Shown piece after piece: positions 24,190-36,126 of a DNA stretch of 64,000 nt. Location: contig NC_079476.1 of NCBI RefSeq assembly GCF_026230105.1, forward strand, positions 26,526,559 to 26,590,558. The letters are read 5' to 3'. Both the position numbers and the translations under genes were made by a program. Numbering within the stretch: position 1 is the first letter of the stretch; the number at the start of each line of letters is the position of its first letter. A model generated the notes under the pieces. The model saw only the letters and a program-made list of their open reading frames with translations, was not told the DNA's origin and made no database searches. This DNA is from Diorhabda sublineata (Eukaryota > Arthropoda > Insecta > Coleoptera > Chrysomelidae).

Positions 24190-24920
24190 TATATGGTAGA
24201 TTCAAAAAACTAGATTTTTCATATTTAATTTTTATTTTTTATAAAAAACAACTTGGTGAAAACTAACCTTGTTATGTCCCAAATACACTGTGATTTATTC
24301 GATTTGAGATATTTATTATTTAATTTTATATTGACTTATTATCGAAAAACTACCCTAATTTTCAATCAAAAATTCTCCCGTCAAAATATTAGCTTTTTTT
24401 CCAAAATCAATGGGATTTTTGTTTGTTGAAATCTCCACTTCCTGATGGTGAAAGAAAATTTACCGTTGTAATGGTGAGTTTTTTCAAAAAAGGTAAAAAT
24501 AATGAGTCTTATCCGAATTTTTTTATTTGTACAATTTATTTGTTAAAATTCAATCGTCTAAATATATGATTAACTATAGAATAATTTTAGTAAATATCTG
24601 AAAATTATAAATAATAATTCGAAAAAATTTTTTTGTTATTTTGCGTTTTTTGCATGTTTTTTACACCATTGAAAAGTGGAGACTCTAACGAACTAATAAC
24701 TCATCGATTTAAAAAAAAAACTGATATTTTGATACGAGAACTTTAGATTGAAAACTGGGGTATTTTTAAGCAGTAAAAAAACGTTAAAAAATAAATATTT
24801 CAAATCGAATAGATTACAATGTGTTCGGGAAATAAAAAGTTAAGTTCTCACCAAGTTTCGTGGAAAAAGATTTTTTTTTGTGAAAGATAAAAATGAAAGA
24901 CCTAAAAACTTGATATTTTT
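24190..24920. repeat. Long imperfect inverted repeat (fold-back element)
   Basis: The left arm (about 24,215-24,480) pairs with the reverse complement of the right arm (about 24,640-24,900). Matching blocks in order: ACTTGGTGA.AAC; ATTCGATTTGA.ATATTTATT; TTTTCAATC.AAA.TTCTC; TCAAAATAT.AG; and TCTCCACTT....ATGGTG. The spacer is about 160 bp. Arms are AT-rich, near 75-80% alike by eye, with no open frame. It could be a MITE or fold-back transposon, or a precursor of hairpin RNA if transcribed. Confidence 0.75.
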
Positions 24921-26749
24921 CAAAAGAAATTTGAGGTTTCGGGAAAAACTAAAAATACAAAAATGGTAGATCATTCTATTACTTACAACTTTCGAGACAA
25001 ACCGTTTTTCATTCTTAAAAACTCACCCTTTTCTTCCTTTTCGACTTCAGATAGCTCGTAAATAAGTTTTTTAACGGGTTTCATCCTACGATTATTTTTC
25101 TTACACTATCATTTTTAAAAACTTGTCTCTGGTCTAATAAAAAACAAAATTTTGTGCTAAATTTTCTACAATGATTTTTTCACTTTATTTTATCTGTTTA
25201 AGTTATTTCTTCACGACATTTAATCTGATTCAAATGAGAATTTCTACGTGATTTATATTAATAAAGAAGTCGTTTCTCTTGTTAAATAAATCAAAGAAGT
25301 TCAGTTACTTTCAAAATTCTAAAACATATTCAATACCATGAAAATCTTTTTCTTCTAACATTCTTAAAGATAAAATTCATTGAGATTCCCCCTTGTTTGA
25401 GAAGATAGATAAATAATCTACCCCCTACTAAGAAAGCACCACCCACGGTTTTTCCTTTTTATAAAAGAACGAAATTTGTAAACAAGAATAATTGGCCAAT
25501 ATTTGAGCACACACGGCGAATATAATCGACATTTTTATTAATTTTATGATACTGATAAAACGTATTTGGAAAAACTAATAATAAAACTATGAAACTATGT
25601 TGTTCATGAGGCATTATTACTTTTAAAAAACACTGCATATACACCACATATATAAAAGTAATTATTTGTTTTGAAAAAGTTGATACTCAACTATCTAAAT
25701 TTCAGTTTTGTTCATTTATCCAATTACTACCCAAAAACTAAAACATGGAATTAGTTATAGCAGAAGTTGATATTGATAGAGAAGATTATAAAACGAAAAG
25801 AGAAATATAAATAAATTAGACAGGCAAAGAGAAGACAAAACAAAATTGTGGTATACAGAACTTGTAGAACAGTTCAAACAAAACGTTTTTGAATAGTCAA
25901 ACCATCGAACTACATCTGATCGAAATACCCAGTGATTTAACCCAGATTGCCCTTACATCTTACAGTCAATTTGATCTGAAATCAACCGGAAATGAATTAC
26001 TTGTCTTTTGTCGTTGCTGACGTGTTTGTTTTTAAATGAACTGTCTTTCCAAGAAATCCAATCGACCGTCTGTCGTTTTATAATTTAACCACAACCGATT
26101 CCCACACTATAAATATAGTAACACTTTTTTAAGAAATGATCCTCACGCAACAAATAATTAACAAGTTATTGGATAATCTAGTTATATCTGGTTTCGTTTG
26201 GATTGGACGGTTTGATGATATATTAAAAAATGAGGAATGGAATGGAAGAACGAAACTAGGGAATGTGAATAAAACTTCGAAAAATCAATTTCGTATTACA
26301 TTTTTGAAATATTAGGTGCGAACACGTATACAATTACCATTGAACAAAAAATATGCCCCGGGGTCTCAGCAAATCTGATCCAATCGCTCGGAAATTTGAA
26401 TTTATTTATCGAACCGAAAACGCTGCAGCATTTATGATCATAATGGACACTTGAAATAGAAAAAAAAAAGTATTATACTCCTTCTTTTCGATATTAGTAT
26501 GAAAATATCCATAGTATAACAAACAAAAAATGAAATTAATCAGCTATATTATCTAATTTTTTTAATTTCGAAGCTTCTTCTAGTATTTATGCATTTTTAA
26601 TGTTTCTATTGTTGATTCTTTCATTTTTTTGCTAATTTCTTCCCTTTTGAAACCAATATTTTTCAATAAAATCGAGTTTCACTTTCTTTTTTCTTTCAGT
26701 TTTTTGATTTAGAACAAAAGTAGAACCTAAAGGATGATTTAAAACAACA
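24921..26749. other. AT-rich stretch, nothing recognised
   Basis: No gene recognised; several short frames only. Confidence 0.4.
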
Positions 26750-27400
26750 AAAAACAAACTGCAGATGATGTTGTACTCATAAAGATGTAGAAATGATGTT
26801 TGTACTATTTAAGAAGAAATTAAAAGATTACGGACTCGGTATAAATCAGAATCAGACAAAAGATCAAATATAAGGATATGGAAAAGGATTTGAATAACTT
26901 CAACCAATTAAAAGTGACGACAGTGTAAAACAAAAAGTGTAGATTTGGTAAAGTCCAAGAATTCGAATATTTGTAAGTGACAGTGACAAAGGAAACATAT
27001 GGAATCAGTAAAAAATAACAAAAACTGACGAGAGGAAACAAAACGTTTGAAGAAAAGATTTTTCAAAAACAACCGTAGTTTGAAGATGCCACGTGTTTAG
27101 GATTTTCTTGGGCAGCCATTAATTATGAACGTTTCCATTGAATTTGTAAACCTCGAAAAAAATTTGCATAGTTTCATTTTAAATGCTTTATGAAGAATTA
27201 CAACTAACGCATATATCAAAAAAGTGCATGGTCAAGCTCAAATGGTATATATGGTCAAATTAAAAAGACTAAAAAACAGAATGGACTAAGATAATTGGGT
27301 GAAAAGATCTGTATTAAGGGGAGAAAGATCGAGATGGAGCTACCATGGAAAATGTAGATAGAAACATGTAGATAACATCTAGAAAGAATAAAAAATGATG
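26750..27400 (+). mobile_element. Non-LTR retrotransposon relic, 3' part of reverse transcriptase
   Basis: The sequence contains a run resembling LKDYGLGINQNQTK (LINE: LGL.IN..KTKYM), then FGKVQEFEYL.VTVT (LINE: F..V..FKYLGVTIT) and LTRGNKTF. After about 200 bp there are weak traces of the C-terminal basic region (GHV.R....GR.RSRW). Stops interrupt every few dozen codons. Confidence 0.65.
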
Positions 27401-28700
27401 CTAGTTACGTTTTTTAAAATAAGAATTTAATTTGAATACAAGGTGGAATTCCAGGATGAACTTCTTGCATATTTTTGTAAATTAATAAGCTTGTTATTGC
27501 CAGAACGTCAATCTCAATTTTAGTTATTAAAATATTAAGTACGACATAATTTATTTTCAAAAATAACGATCTAAATAACATCCTGCAATGCGTAATATCG
27601 AAACAGATGTATTGAGATGAATTGAAAATAATATAAGAGTGAATAATATTGGTTATTACTCATGCGGATACAACAAAGTCACGAGACAAAGATACATAAA
27701 ACAACAAAGAAGAAATGTGTGGTGTAACGACAGTTATCTGCAAAAATTTTGATTATTAAACAAATCTCACAAGTGTAGAAATCATATTCAATAAACTATA
27801 CATCTAGGGCTAGTTTAAAGACATAGAAGTTATGAAAATTCCGAAGGCAATAAACGCGATTTTCAACCAACGTCAAAACACACAAGATTTGTTGTGGATG
27901 CCTTTATAAAACAAAAAAAAAAGAAAAATTTAAATCCTATGTACCTGAAGATTTATATCTGATAGAGGTTAGTACTTTAGTAAATTATGACGCACCCTTT
28001 GAGCGATCGATGTGACGAAATTTTGTTTTTGAAACATTGAAGAATAGATCGAATTAGCAGCAATACGAATCGAAAAACAAAATACAACGATGGTAAAAAT
28101 CGAAACAACATTTTCAGATTTTTAAATGCCATAAGAAACGCCCAGCCGCATGTACTTTCACCAGGAAATCAAAATTTCCGAAAAAAAAGTGTCTCTTTTG
28201 TATTATCTAGAATTTTCAAATGTTTTGTAGTGCTGGTATATATCACGTTCTATTTTAAATCATTATTTCTTTCATTTATTTTTCATTTTAAACTAGTCGT
28301 ATTATTTAGAATTTGAAGTAAATATTTGCTACTCTTGAAACTACAATTGTTCAGTTTTTTCTTCCCCTTAATAACTTGTTATTTACATTGTCGTCGTCAA
28401 CTTTGATTCAAATCTAAATTCTTAATGGACAATATTCTCTTAATGATATTATTGAAATTAAGATCGTTTACGTGAAGTTTTTTATATTCTTTTTTTTTGA
28501 GATAATATATAAATGATATCAAAATATGAAAATTCAAACTACGATTATTGGAATAGAATTATTATATTGAATTTGTATTTTCCGTAACGCAAATATTAGG
28601 AATTGTAGTAATTTAATCATTGAACTGTAAATTCATGTAAAACGTTAAAAATTTCGTAATAAAAAATTTATTTTCATTCCATATATATTAATTGAACTAC
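27401..28700. other. AT-rich stretch, nothing recognised
   Basis: No gene recognised. Confidence 0.4.
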
Positions 28701-28852
28701 CATTATTTTATTTACAGATTATTAAATCATTTCAATACTTTACAAAAAATATTTCAACAACAATTTACTTTTTAGAACTATCTTAAACTCAAGTTATAAA
28801 ATCAAACAAGCACATTCAGAATTATTCAAATTTTCTTTATGGTAACTATTGG

Positions 28853-29019
28853 TTACTTGTAGATGAAAAAGAATATGAGATGAAAATTGTGGTTGAAATG
28901 ATGAAGTGACTGTTGAAATTGAAGCTTATCAGACCCGCCGCTAGCTGTTGGAGCGCCCCCGTGCAATACCGATTCCACTGCCTCCAGCGATTCCGCGATT
29001 CTTCTACGATTTAACGTAA
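28853..29019 (-). CDS. Candidate terminal coding exon (possibly of the pura gene)
   Basis: A minus-strand frame opens after an AG at 29,021-29,020 and ends at TAA (28,855-28,853), 54 codons. The first 30 codons look strongly coding in an otherwise AT-rich desert: LNRRRIAESLEAVESV, then LHGGAPTASGGSDKLQ, with GC-rich third positions. The last 18 codons are low-complexity His/Phe-rich. AATAAA lies 140 bp downstream on the same strand (28,712-28,707). The acceptor phase (two bases, then codons) fits the phase-1 donor of the pura exon at 44,452. Doubts: the acceptor lacks a good pyrimidine tract, the intron would be 15.4 kb, and I do not recognise the peptide. It could instead belong to another gene. 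Confidence 0.35.
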
Positions 29020-29034
29020 CTTTTCATTATAGTA

Positions 29035-30950
29035 AAACTTGAATTATATTTCATAAATTTGATTACAAAACATGTTGATGTAAGTTAAAAAAGGATTGAT
29101 CGTCTTAGACCTCATCATTTGATCGAGTTTAATAACTTACTAGCTGCAAAAATCCATTCGAACGTAGTGGTATGAGAAAATGAGGTAAAATAGTATAGAA
29201 AATATAGAAAAGTCATGAGTATTTTATAAATTTGATAACAAAACATGTTGATGTAAGTTAAAAAAGGATTGGTCGTCTTAGACCTCATCATTTGATCGAG
29301 TTTAATAACTTACTAGCTGCAAAAATCCAATCGAACCTAATGATATGAGAAAATGAGGTAAAATAGTATAGAAAATATAGAAAAGTCATGAGTATTTTAT
29401 AAATTTGATAACAAAACATGTTGATGTAAGTTAAAAAAGGATTGGTCGTCTTAGACCTCATCATTTGATCGAGTTTAATAACTTACTAGCTGCAAAAATC
29501 CATTCGAACGTAGTGGTATGAGAAAATGAGGTAAAATAGTATAGAAAATATAGAAAAGTCATGAGTATTTTATAAATTTGATAACAAAACATGTTGATGT
29601 AAGTTAAAAAAGGATTGGTCGTCTTAGACCTCATCATTTGATCGAGTTTAATAACTTACTAGCTGCAAAAATCCAATCGAACCTAATGATATGAGAAAAT
29701 GAGGTAAAATAGTATAGAAAATATAGAAAAGTCATGAGTATTTTATAAATTTGATAACAAAACATGTTGATGTAAGTTAAAAAAGGATTGGTCGTCTTAG
29801 ACCTCATCATTTGATCGAGTTTAATAACTTACTAGCTGCAAAAATCCAATCGAACCTAATGATATGAGAAAATGAGGTAAAATAGTATAGAAAATATAGA
29901 AAAGTCATGAGTATTTTATAAATTTGATAACAAAACATGTTGATGTAAGTTAAAAAAGGATTGGTCGTCTTAGACCTCATCATTTGATCGAGTTTAATAA
30001 CTTACTAGCTGCAAAAATCCATTCGAACGTAGTGGTATGAGAAAATGAGGTAAAATAGTATAGAAAATATAGAAAAGTCATGAGTATTTTATAAATTTGA
30101 TAACAAAACATGTTGATGTAAGTTAAAAAAGGATTGGTCGTCTTAGACCTCATCATTTGATCGAGTTTAATAACTTACTAGCTGCAAAAATCCAATCGAA
30201 CCTAATGATATGAGAAAATGAGGTAAAATAGTATAGAAAATATAGAAAAGTCATGAGTATTTTATAAATTTGATAACAAAACATGTTGATGTAAGTTAAA
30301 AAAGGATTGGTCGTCTTAGACCTCATCATTTGATCGAGTTTAATAACTTACTAGCTGCAAAAATCCAATCGAACCTAATGATATGAGAAAATGAGGTAAA
30401 ATAGTATAGAAAATATAGAAAAGTCATGAGTATTTTATAAATTTGATAACAAAACATGTTGATGTAAGTTAAAAAAGGATTGGTCGTCTTAGACCTCATC
30501 ATTTGATCGAGTTTAATAACTTACTAGCTGCAAAAATCCAATCGAACCTAATGATATGAGAAAATGAGGAAAAATGTTATAGAAAATATAGAAAAGTCAT
30601 GAGTATTTTATAAATTTGATAACAAAACATGTTGATGTAAGTTAAAAAAGGATTGGTCGTCCTAGACCTCATCATTTGATCGAGTTTGATAACTTACTAG
30701 CTGCAAAAATCCAATCGAACGTAATGGTATGAGGAAATGAGGGAAAATGTTATAGAAAACACAGAAAAATCTTGCGTATTTTATAAATTTGATTACAAAA
30801 CATGTTGATGTAAGTTAAAAATGGACTGGTCGTCCTAGACCTTATCATTTGATCGAGTTTAATAACTTACTAGCTGCAAAAATGCAATCGAACGTAATGG
30901 TATGAGAAAATGAGGAAAAATGTTATAGAAAACACAAAAATCATGTATTT
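29035..30950. repeat. Satellite array, 173-bp unit, 11 copies
   Basis: The anchor TTGATGTAAGTT recurs at 29,075, 29,248, 29,421, 29,594 and 29,767, an exact 173-bp step, through to about 30,950. Two unit types differ in a diagnostic block: CCATTCGAACGTAGTGGTATG (type B) and CCAATCGAACCTAATGATATG (type A). The copies run B A B A A B A A A, then two diverged copies at the right edge. Flanks are non-repetitive; the left edge abuts the candidate exon at 29,019. Confidence 0.97.
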
Positions 30951-31139
30951 TTTGAAATTCTTTGTACAAAATTTATCTCCAACTCCAAAAAACTGAGTAT
31001 TCCAAACTAATCAAAGATAAATGATAATTTATTTTGGTACTTTTTTAGCAATTTCCTGTATTAACAATTCATGTTTCCAAACTCTCAAAGATAATAAACA
31101 AGATAAACAACATGTGTATGAGGTTCAAGAACACATATA

Positions 31140-31425
31140 AACATGGAAAAAATTGGTATACTTTTATTTTAAAGGCTTTAGCTCAACCAATATGAACTAG
31201 ATTCTACTCTGGGTGAGACTGATCCTTCGTTATCAAAAGTACAACGAAGCCGTTCGACCTGCAATAACCAAAATGGTAGTGGTCGATCAAATGAGCTGAC
31301 GATTTCAAAAATGTTGAAGAAAATCCACAATGCAGCTCTGTGGTACTCAAAGATTATCCAACAATGAAGAGACGATGTCGGTTAATGACTATTTTGAGAA
31401 GCTTGACTCATTGAACATCTTTGGG
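31140..31425 (+). mobile_element. Internally deleted mariner (N-terminus fused to C-terminus)
   Basis: Starts ATGGAAAAAATTGG (MEKI..). The N-terminal ELDSTLGETDPSLSKV..RS region and NGSGRSNELTISKMLKKIHN follow. It then jumps directly to the C-terminal GTQRLSNNEETMSVNDYFEKL, which normally lies about 220 residues later. The whole catalytic core is gone. Its first 44 bases are identical to the relic at 53,115, including the same frame-breaking TAA. Confidence 0.88.
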
Positions 31426-32444
31426 AAAAGTTTATGGAGCTTTGTTTGTTATACCAGGTACTTTGGTACCAGTTCCTTAAAACTTTCCATGGAAATTTCC
31501 AATTCTAGATATATTTTATCTTCGTTACCAGTGTGGATTTGATTTACTAATTTATTTAAAACTATTAAAAAAATCGATCATTTCGTCATATATTTATTTT
31601 ATTATAACAATGATTGTTTTATGATTTTCCGAGAACGGTTTTTGAACCCCCACAATCCATACATATTCCTCAAACTTGTTGCTTATTTAATCCCAGGGAA
31701 AAATCGAAATAAATTGCTTCCAAACAATAGGAACTAATTTCGTTTTCCGGAAATTACGACTGAGGAGATTCTAAACTAATTCCATGGAATTGGTGCTACT
31801 TCAACTGCCAACAGAAGAAAAGATAAATACTACAAGTTCGCTTTTAATTATTCATTAGTCGAAATATAAGCAAGTTCGTTTGTAGCTTATATTAGAGCTC
31901 ATTAAACCTCTATAACAAGACAAATACCTAAGTAGGTCTTGTCTTGGACTTTCCAGAAGTGTCTACTGCAATTTACTGCGAAATACGGTAGACAGAAGCA
32001 TGTTTTCAAAGCCGTGTAATTATTTCGGTTACAAGAAATAACATAGTAAAGTGGATGTCGAATATAACAGGAATTTTCTAGTATTAGAAGACACAGAAAA
32101 AAAAATCAATTACTAGAGCACGTATTTTTATATTATTATAAATATTGAGGATTTTCAAATATAAAAATATAAACTAAAACCGTAATTTTCTTTTTTAAAA
32201 TTAAAAACACTTTAGACGTAAACAATTTCGTATTTTTATTTATGTGTTATTAAATTCATCGGGATATTAAACGGCAGGACTTTATCCCAAAGAGTAAGGA
32301 TGTCAATTTAGTTCACCAAATATTGACTGTAAAATTGTAAGGGACTAACACTGTCTTACGAGGATATTTTTCACAAAAACGGGACACTATTATTTACACT
32401 GTTAAATTCATTTCCATAGAATATAAGAAACATCTAAAGTTTTG
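31426..32444. other. AT-rich stretch, nothing recognised
   Basis: No gene recognised. Confidence 0.4.
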
Positions 32445-32535
32445 CTACAGTTTGGAGATATGGCAACGCTGATATTAATATGTCAAATCTAACAATTGAC
32501 ATTTTTAATTGTCAACGTATTGTCATACGAGAATT
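32445..32535 (+). mobile_element. Mariner 5' leader fragment
   Basis: TTTGGAGATATGGCAACGCTG..ATATGTCAAATCT matches the non-coding leader next to the mariner terminal repeat at 44,936 (TTTTGAGATATGGCAACACTA..TGTCAAATCT). The terminal repeat itself is not recognisable here. Confidence 0.5.
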
Positions 32536-33420
32536 AATGGGAACATTCCTTGATTAGCACTTTCTCTGATTCCAGCTCGAAATTAACGCTTCCAAAATCC
32601 TATGTGTGTTTTTTTGTGATTGAATCCAAACATGTTTGATGGAAAAATAGTTGAAGGAAATTTTGATTTTGTCTATTAAGTCACTGACGTTATCAACAAG
32701 AAAACTAAATTTCTTGAATAACGAGTTGCTTATACTGACCGCGTTCGTCAATTTATTTAATGTTCAATAAGCAAACAAAACACTTGTATCATTAAAAAAA
32801 ATGTTTTCTCAGGATAAAGTAGTTATTTGAATTAATGCTGACTCTGGTTCTTCCAGTTCCTCGTCTAAAATCCTGTGGAACCTATTAACCCTCCTGGAAA
32901 TGACCTTTTCAGACACTTTTAGTACGTTTTTGTTGAGAAATCTCATAGCACCAAATAACTTTTCGATTGTAAATTTTCTCTAAATAGATTTTAGTTTATG
33001 GAAAACTGATTTTAACTGTGTAGATAGAAGCTATAAAGAATCGCTTGTTTCTTTTTAATCCAATAAAAGGTGACCTACTATGACTCTTTTTATAAGACAA
33101 ACATTCTTTTTGAAAGTCTTCGGAAAATGAAATATAGTTTCAATTTAATAGCATTCTTCTTCTGACAGCGGAAAGGTTTTTAAAAAATAGTTTTAAACAA
33201 ATTGTTTCGAAAGTTTTCCTTTTCGTTTAACTGGAACAGTCATTTATTATCAAACGCCCACAAAATTAAATCTGATCCTTATTATTTTTGGAAATATTGA
33301 TATAGTACAGGAGAAAAAAGGAAATAGTAGAAACAAGCAAATAAAATCAAAGTTAAAGTTAAGCTTTTGAATTATTTCTCTTCGACATCGGTATTTCAGA
33401 GAAACCCTGACAAAAATTTG
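32536..33420. other. AT-rich stretch, nothing recognised
   Basis: A 65-codon minus frame (32,554-32,751) is unassigned. Confidence 0.35.
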
Positions 33421-33429
33421 GACAAAATT

Positions 33430-33525
33430 ATACCATGAATGCTATTTCATACACCCTATTCGCCAGATCTAATCCCCAAGGATTATTCTCATTTAATAAT
33501 GATTCTTATTATAAAAAGGATATTG
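33430..33525 (+). mobile_element. Mariner fragment with the third-Asp motif
   Basis: About 33,440-33,500 reads MLFHTPYSPDLIPKDYSHL, matching the PYSPDLAPSDYHLF motif of mariner transposase. The motif is frameshifted relative to the longer 106-codon frame covering the same bases, which is therefore a shadow. Confidence 0.65.
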
Positions 33526-34390
33526 AACTATATTTTTTTGTTTTATTTGTTGAGCTAAGTACTTCTGGAACCATCATCGTAGACTTTGCCAGACAAATTT
33601 GCCCAAAAAACTTCAATTTGACGGTTATTATGTGGTTATTTTATTTTGGTACGAATGGTATCCTTGAATCTGACCAAAAAGTTTGTCCTTTAACTAATTT
33701 AATTGTTAATATACCTTTCAAAATCTACAGTTTTCGTTTTTTCTCGACCCCATAAAACCTGAATTTTGTTTTTTCTCTATTTCGAAAACGTTGTCTCTGT
33801 CTTCTGCTTTCTCATCAGTTTTTTTATTGTTTGTCTCATAAAAACATACATATAAACGTTTCTTACTACTTCCAAATTATGAATAAGACTTTATGGTTAA
33901 ACATATGAAAAAACTTTCTTTTTCTTCATTTTTTATGGGGTAATTATTTACTAGTTCGACAGTGATTTATTTAGAGACATTTGTAAAACCAAATTGGGTA
34001 TCATCATGATTTAGAAGGATTAGTAGAGTGGGTTTAGAGGCTCAATTTATCAACTCACATTTGGATTTTATTAAACATTTATAATTCATTTATTTACCTT
34101 AAAAAACACCTGCAAGGTTAAACTGATCCGTTCAATCTCAATGTAAGATATGTTTGAAATAAACCCAATCCCTCAAATATATTTCTAAGTTATGTTTTCA
34201 AAATTGATCTTGATCTAATTTTATAATTGAAATAATAAATTTAAGAATATAAATATATTGAAGAAGTTGTTTATTGTACTAATGTTTTAAACAGAATTCA
34301 ATTGATTTCGGTTTGTTTATAATTTAGAAAATTATTAAAATTAGTGAAAAATATCTATCATCATTTAAGAGTTAAATTATTTGATATTTT
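33526..34390. other. AT-rich stretch, nothing recognised
   Basis: No gene recognised. Confidence 0.4.
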
Positions 34391-34700
34391 TGATAACTTA
34401 CTCATTATAATCTTTTTTTTTTTTTTCGAACTTACCCTTGTTTCTAAAAATTTCCCTTGTTTTTAAGAAAAAACTGATCACGCAAAAAAGTCCACAACAC
34501 GTACCGGCGTAAGTACATACGTCTAAGTTATTTTTTATCAGCGATCGACGCTGAACGACGCGATGCGACAAACTAAAGAAAAGCGTCTCGACGTCGAGTA
34601 GTAAACATTGGCGCATCGCGACAGTCAATCGGTACAACTCGACCTTTTCCGATTTTATTCGCGGAAAATTCTGTTTTTCCGACTTACGGGAGGTGTAGGT
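34391..34700 (-). promoter_or_regulatory. CpG-rich promoter-like island with possible 5' exon
   Basis: This is the densest run of CG dinucleotides in the window. It holds a spaced palindrome TCAGCG-ATCGA-CGCTGA (34,538-34,554). On the minus strand an initiator-like ATCAGTT (about 34,478-34,472) is followed 40 bases later by a strong donor AAGG|GTAAGT (exon end 34,436). A second GTAAGT follows an ATG at about 34,395. This fits a short 5' exon of a leftward transcript, or an alternative promoter inside a long pura intron. No TATA box is seen. The 109-codon minus frame here is unassigned. Confidence 0.35.
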
Positions 34701-35085
34701 ATTGTATAATAGGGTAAAAAGGCGCATAAAGAAATATTGTTGGACGTACTTTGACCTTTATTGTATTCGGGTCGAACTTCGATTGAAATTTTCGTTTTTT
34801 CAATGAAAAATATGATGAATTATTCAATATATTCTAATTATTCGATTATTTTGATGTAATTTTGTTTATTTAATTAACAGGTAAAAATCTGAAGGCCAGA
34901 GGCGGGTCATGCCCAATGATTAACAATCCGTAACTCTTAAAGAGACAGCCTTTATAATTTTAACTCGATAAAATTTATGGTTTAGGAGATATATAGATTT
35001 TTGTATCGTTCGTTATACAGAAAATTGAAAATTGCAAGCCCCACTTCCTAAATAACGTGAAAAATCATCTAAATAACATTTTTTC
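34701..35085. other. AT-rich stretch, nothing recognised
   Basis: No gene recognised. Confidence 0.35.
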
Positions 35086-35089
35086 TAAT

Positions 35090-35310
35090 AGGTGGATTAG
35101 TCCATTTGCATGGACACCACGTTCCCCTGATTTAAGTATATTAGACTAAATTTTTGGATATCTTAGAAACTTGATATAGTATAAGCAACACCTATAAACA
35201 CATGGAACGAAATAATCGATGGAATAAACTTCCACTGTGACGCAATGAGGCAGATTCTTGGTGGAAAGTTCAAAAAAATATCCACTGTAAACTCCAGAAG
35301 TTGGTAGAAA
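35090..35310 (+). mobile_element. Tc1/mariner-superfamily transposase C-terminal relic
   Basis: The frame around 35,108 reads AWTPRSPDLSILD.IFGYL, corresponding to the W.PRSPDL.PLDFFLWGYLK motif of a common insect transposase group. After a frame break comes TWNEIIDGINFHCDAMRQIL, matching its helical C-terminus. It is dead (stop in the motif, frameshifts). Confidence 0.7.
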
Positions 35311-35484
35311 ATTTTAGTGACAGGCTTTTAGGATAGGGATTTAATACCAACTGTTAGTATTTTATGATAATTTTGTTCAGAATGTCTCTTTATGGAGAAC
35401 GATCTAAAAATCTAAATATCTTCTAAGCCTTGAATTTTATCGAGTCAAGGAATTTTTGTTGAAAAATCTATTTTTGTTATATTT

Positions 35485-36126
35485 AGATTGTTGGGGGAAA
35501 ATTTTTTGTAAAATCTGGAATCAAAAAAATAACTAAAATGAAATTGAATCGGTTCCAGTTTGATCGATTTATCAACAATAAAAAATTGGAAATTACTTAG
35601 AAAAATGAGACAAATTAGTCCAAATTCGTATAGGATTTAAGAAAAAAAAATAGATCCTACACCTTAAATTGTACAACTATTAATATAATGTATAGAAAAT
35701 GTTTTTTTTTCTTAAAATAACTTAAAAATTTCTTGATTAAAGAAACTTGTTTGTATTTGAGAACGAAAAAAATCAAGAAACTGATCAGAAAGTTCATAAA
35801 TTTTTTATAGTAAATCGAATTCGTATTTTCATAGTAGCTCCCCATACATAATTTGATAAAAAATAGATTGAATGAAGAATCTGTTTGTTGTAGGAGAATA
35901 TTTTGTAAAATCTGGAATCAAAAATATAAATAGAACGAAATTGAATCGGTTCCAGTTTGATCGATTTATCAACAATAAAAAATTGGAGATTACTTAGAAA
36001 AATGAGACAAATTAGTTCAAATTCGTATAGGATTTGAGAAAAAACTAAATTTTTTAGGTTAAAGAAGTTGATCAGAGAGTTTATAAATTTTTTATAGTAA
36101 ATCGAATTCGTATTTTCATAGTAGCC
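35485..36126. repeat. Direct duplication, two copies offset by about 397 bp
   Basis: AAATCTGGAATCAAAAA..GAAATTGAATCGGTTCCAG at 35,511 recurs at 35,908. The following 120 bases match at all but a few positions. The right ends (TTTTTTATAGTAAATCGAATTCG) also match but are offset by 287 bp, so copy 1 carries about 110 extra bases or copy 2 has lost them. The minus-strand frames covering both copies are consequences of the duplication. Confidence 0.9.

Noticed and set aside
33435..33755. 106-codon plus-strand frame as a gene
   Set aside because: It overlaps a mariner motif in another frame; the long frame is a chance shadow.
34398..34727. 109-codon minus-strand frame as a protein
   Set aside because: No recognisable composition or family; the CpG island and splice signals fit a promoter better.
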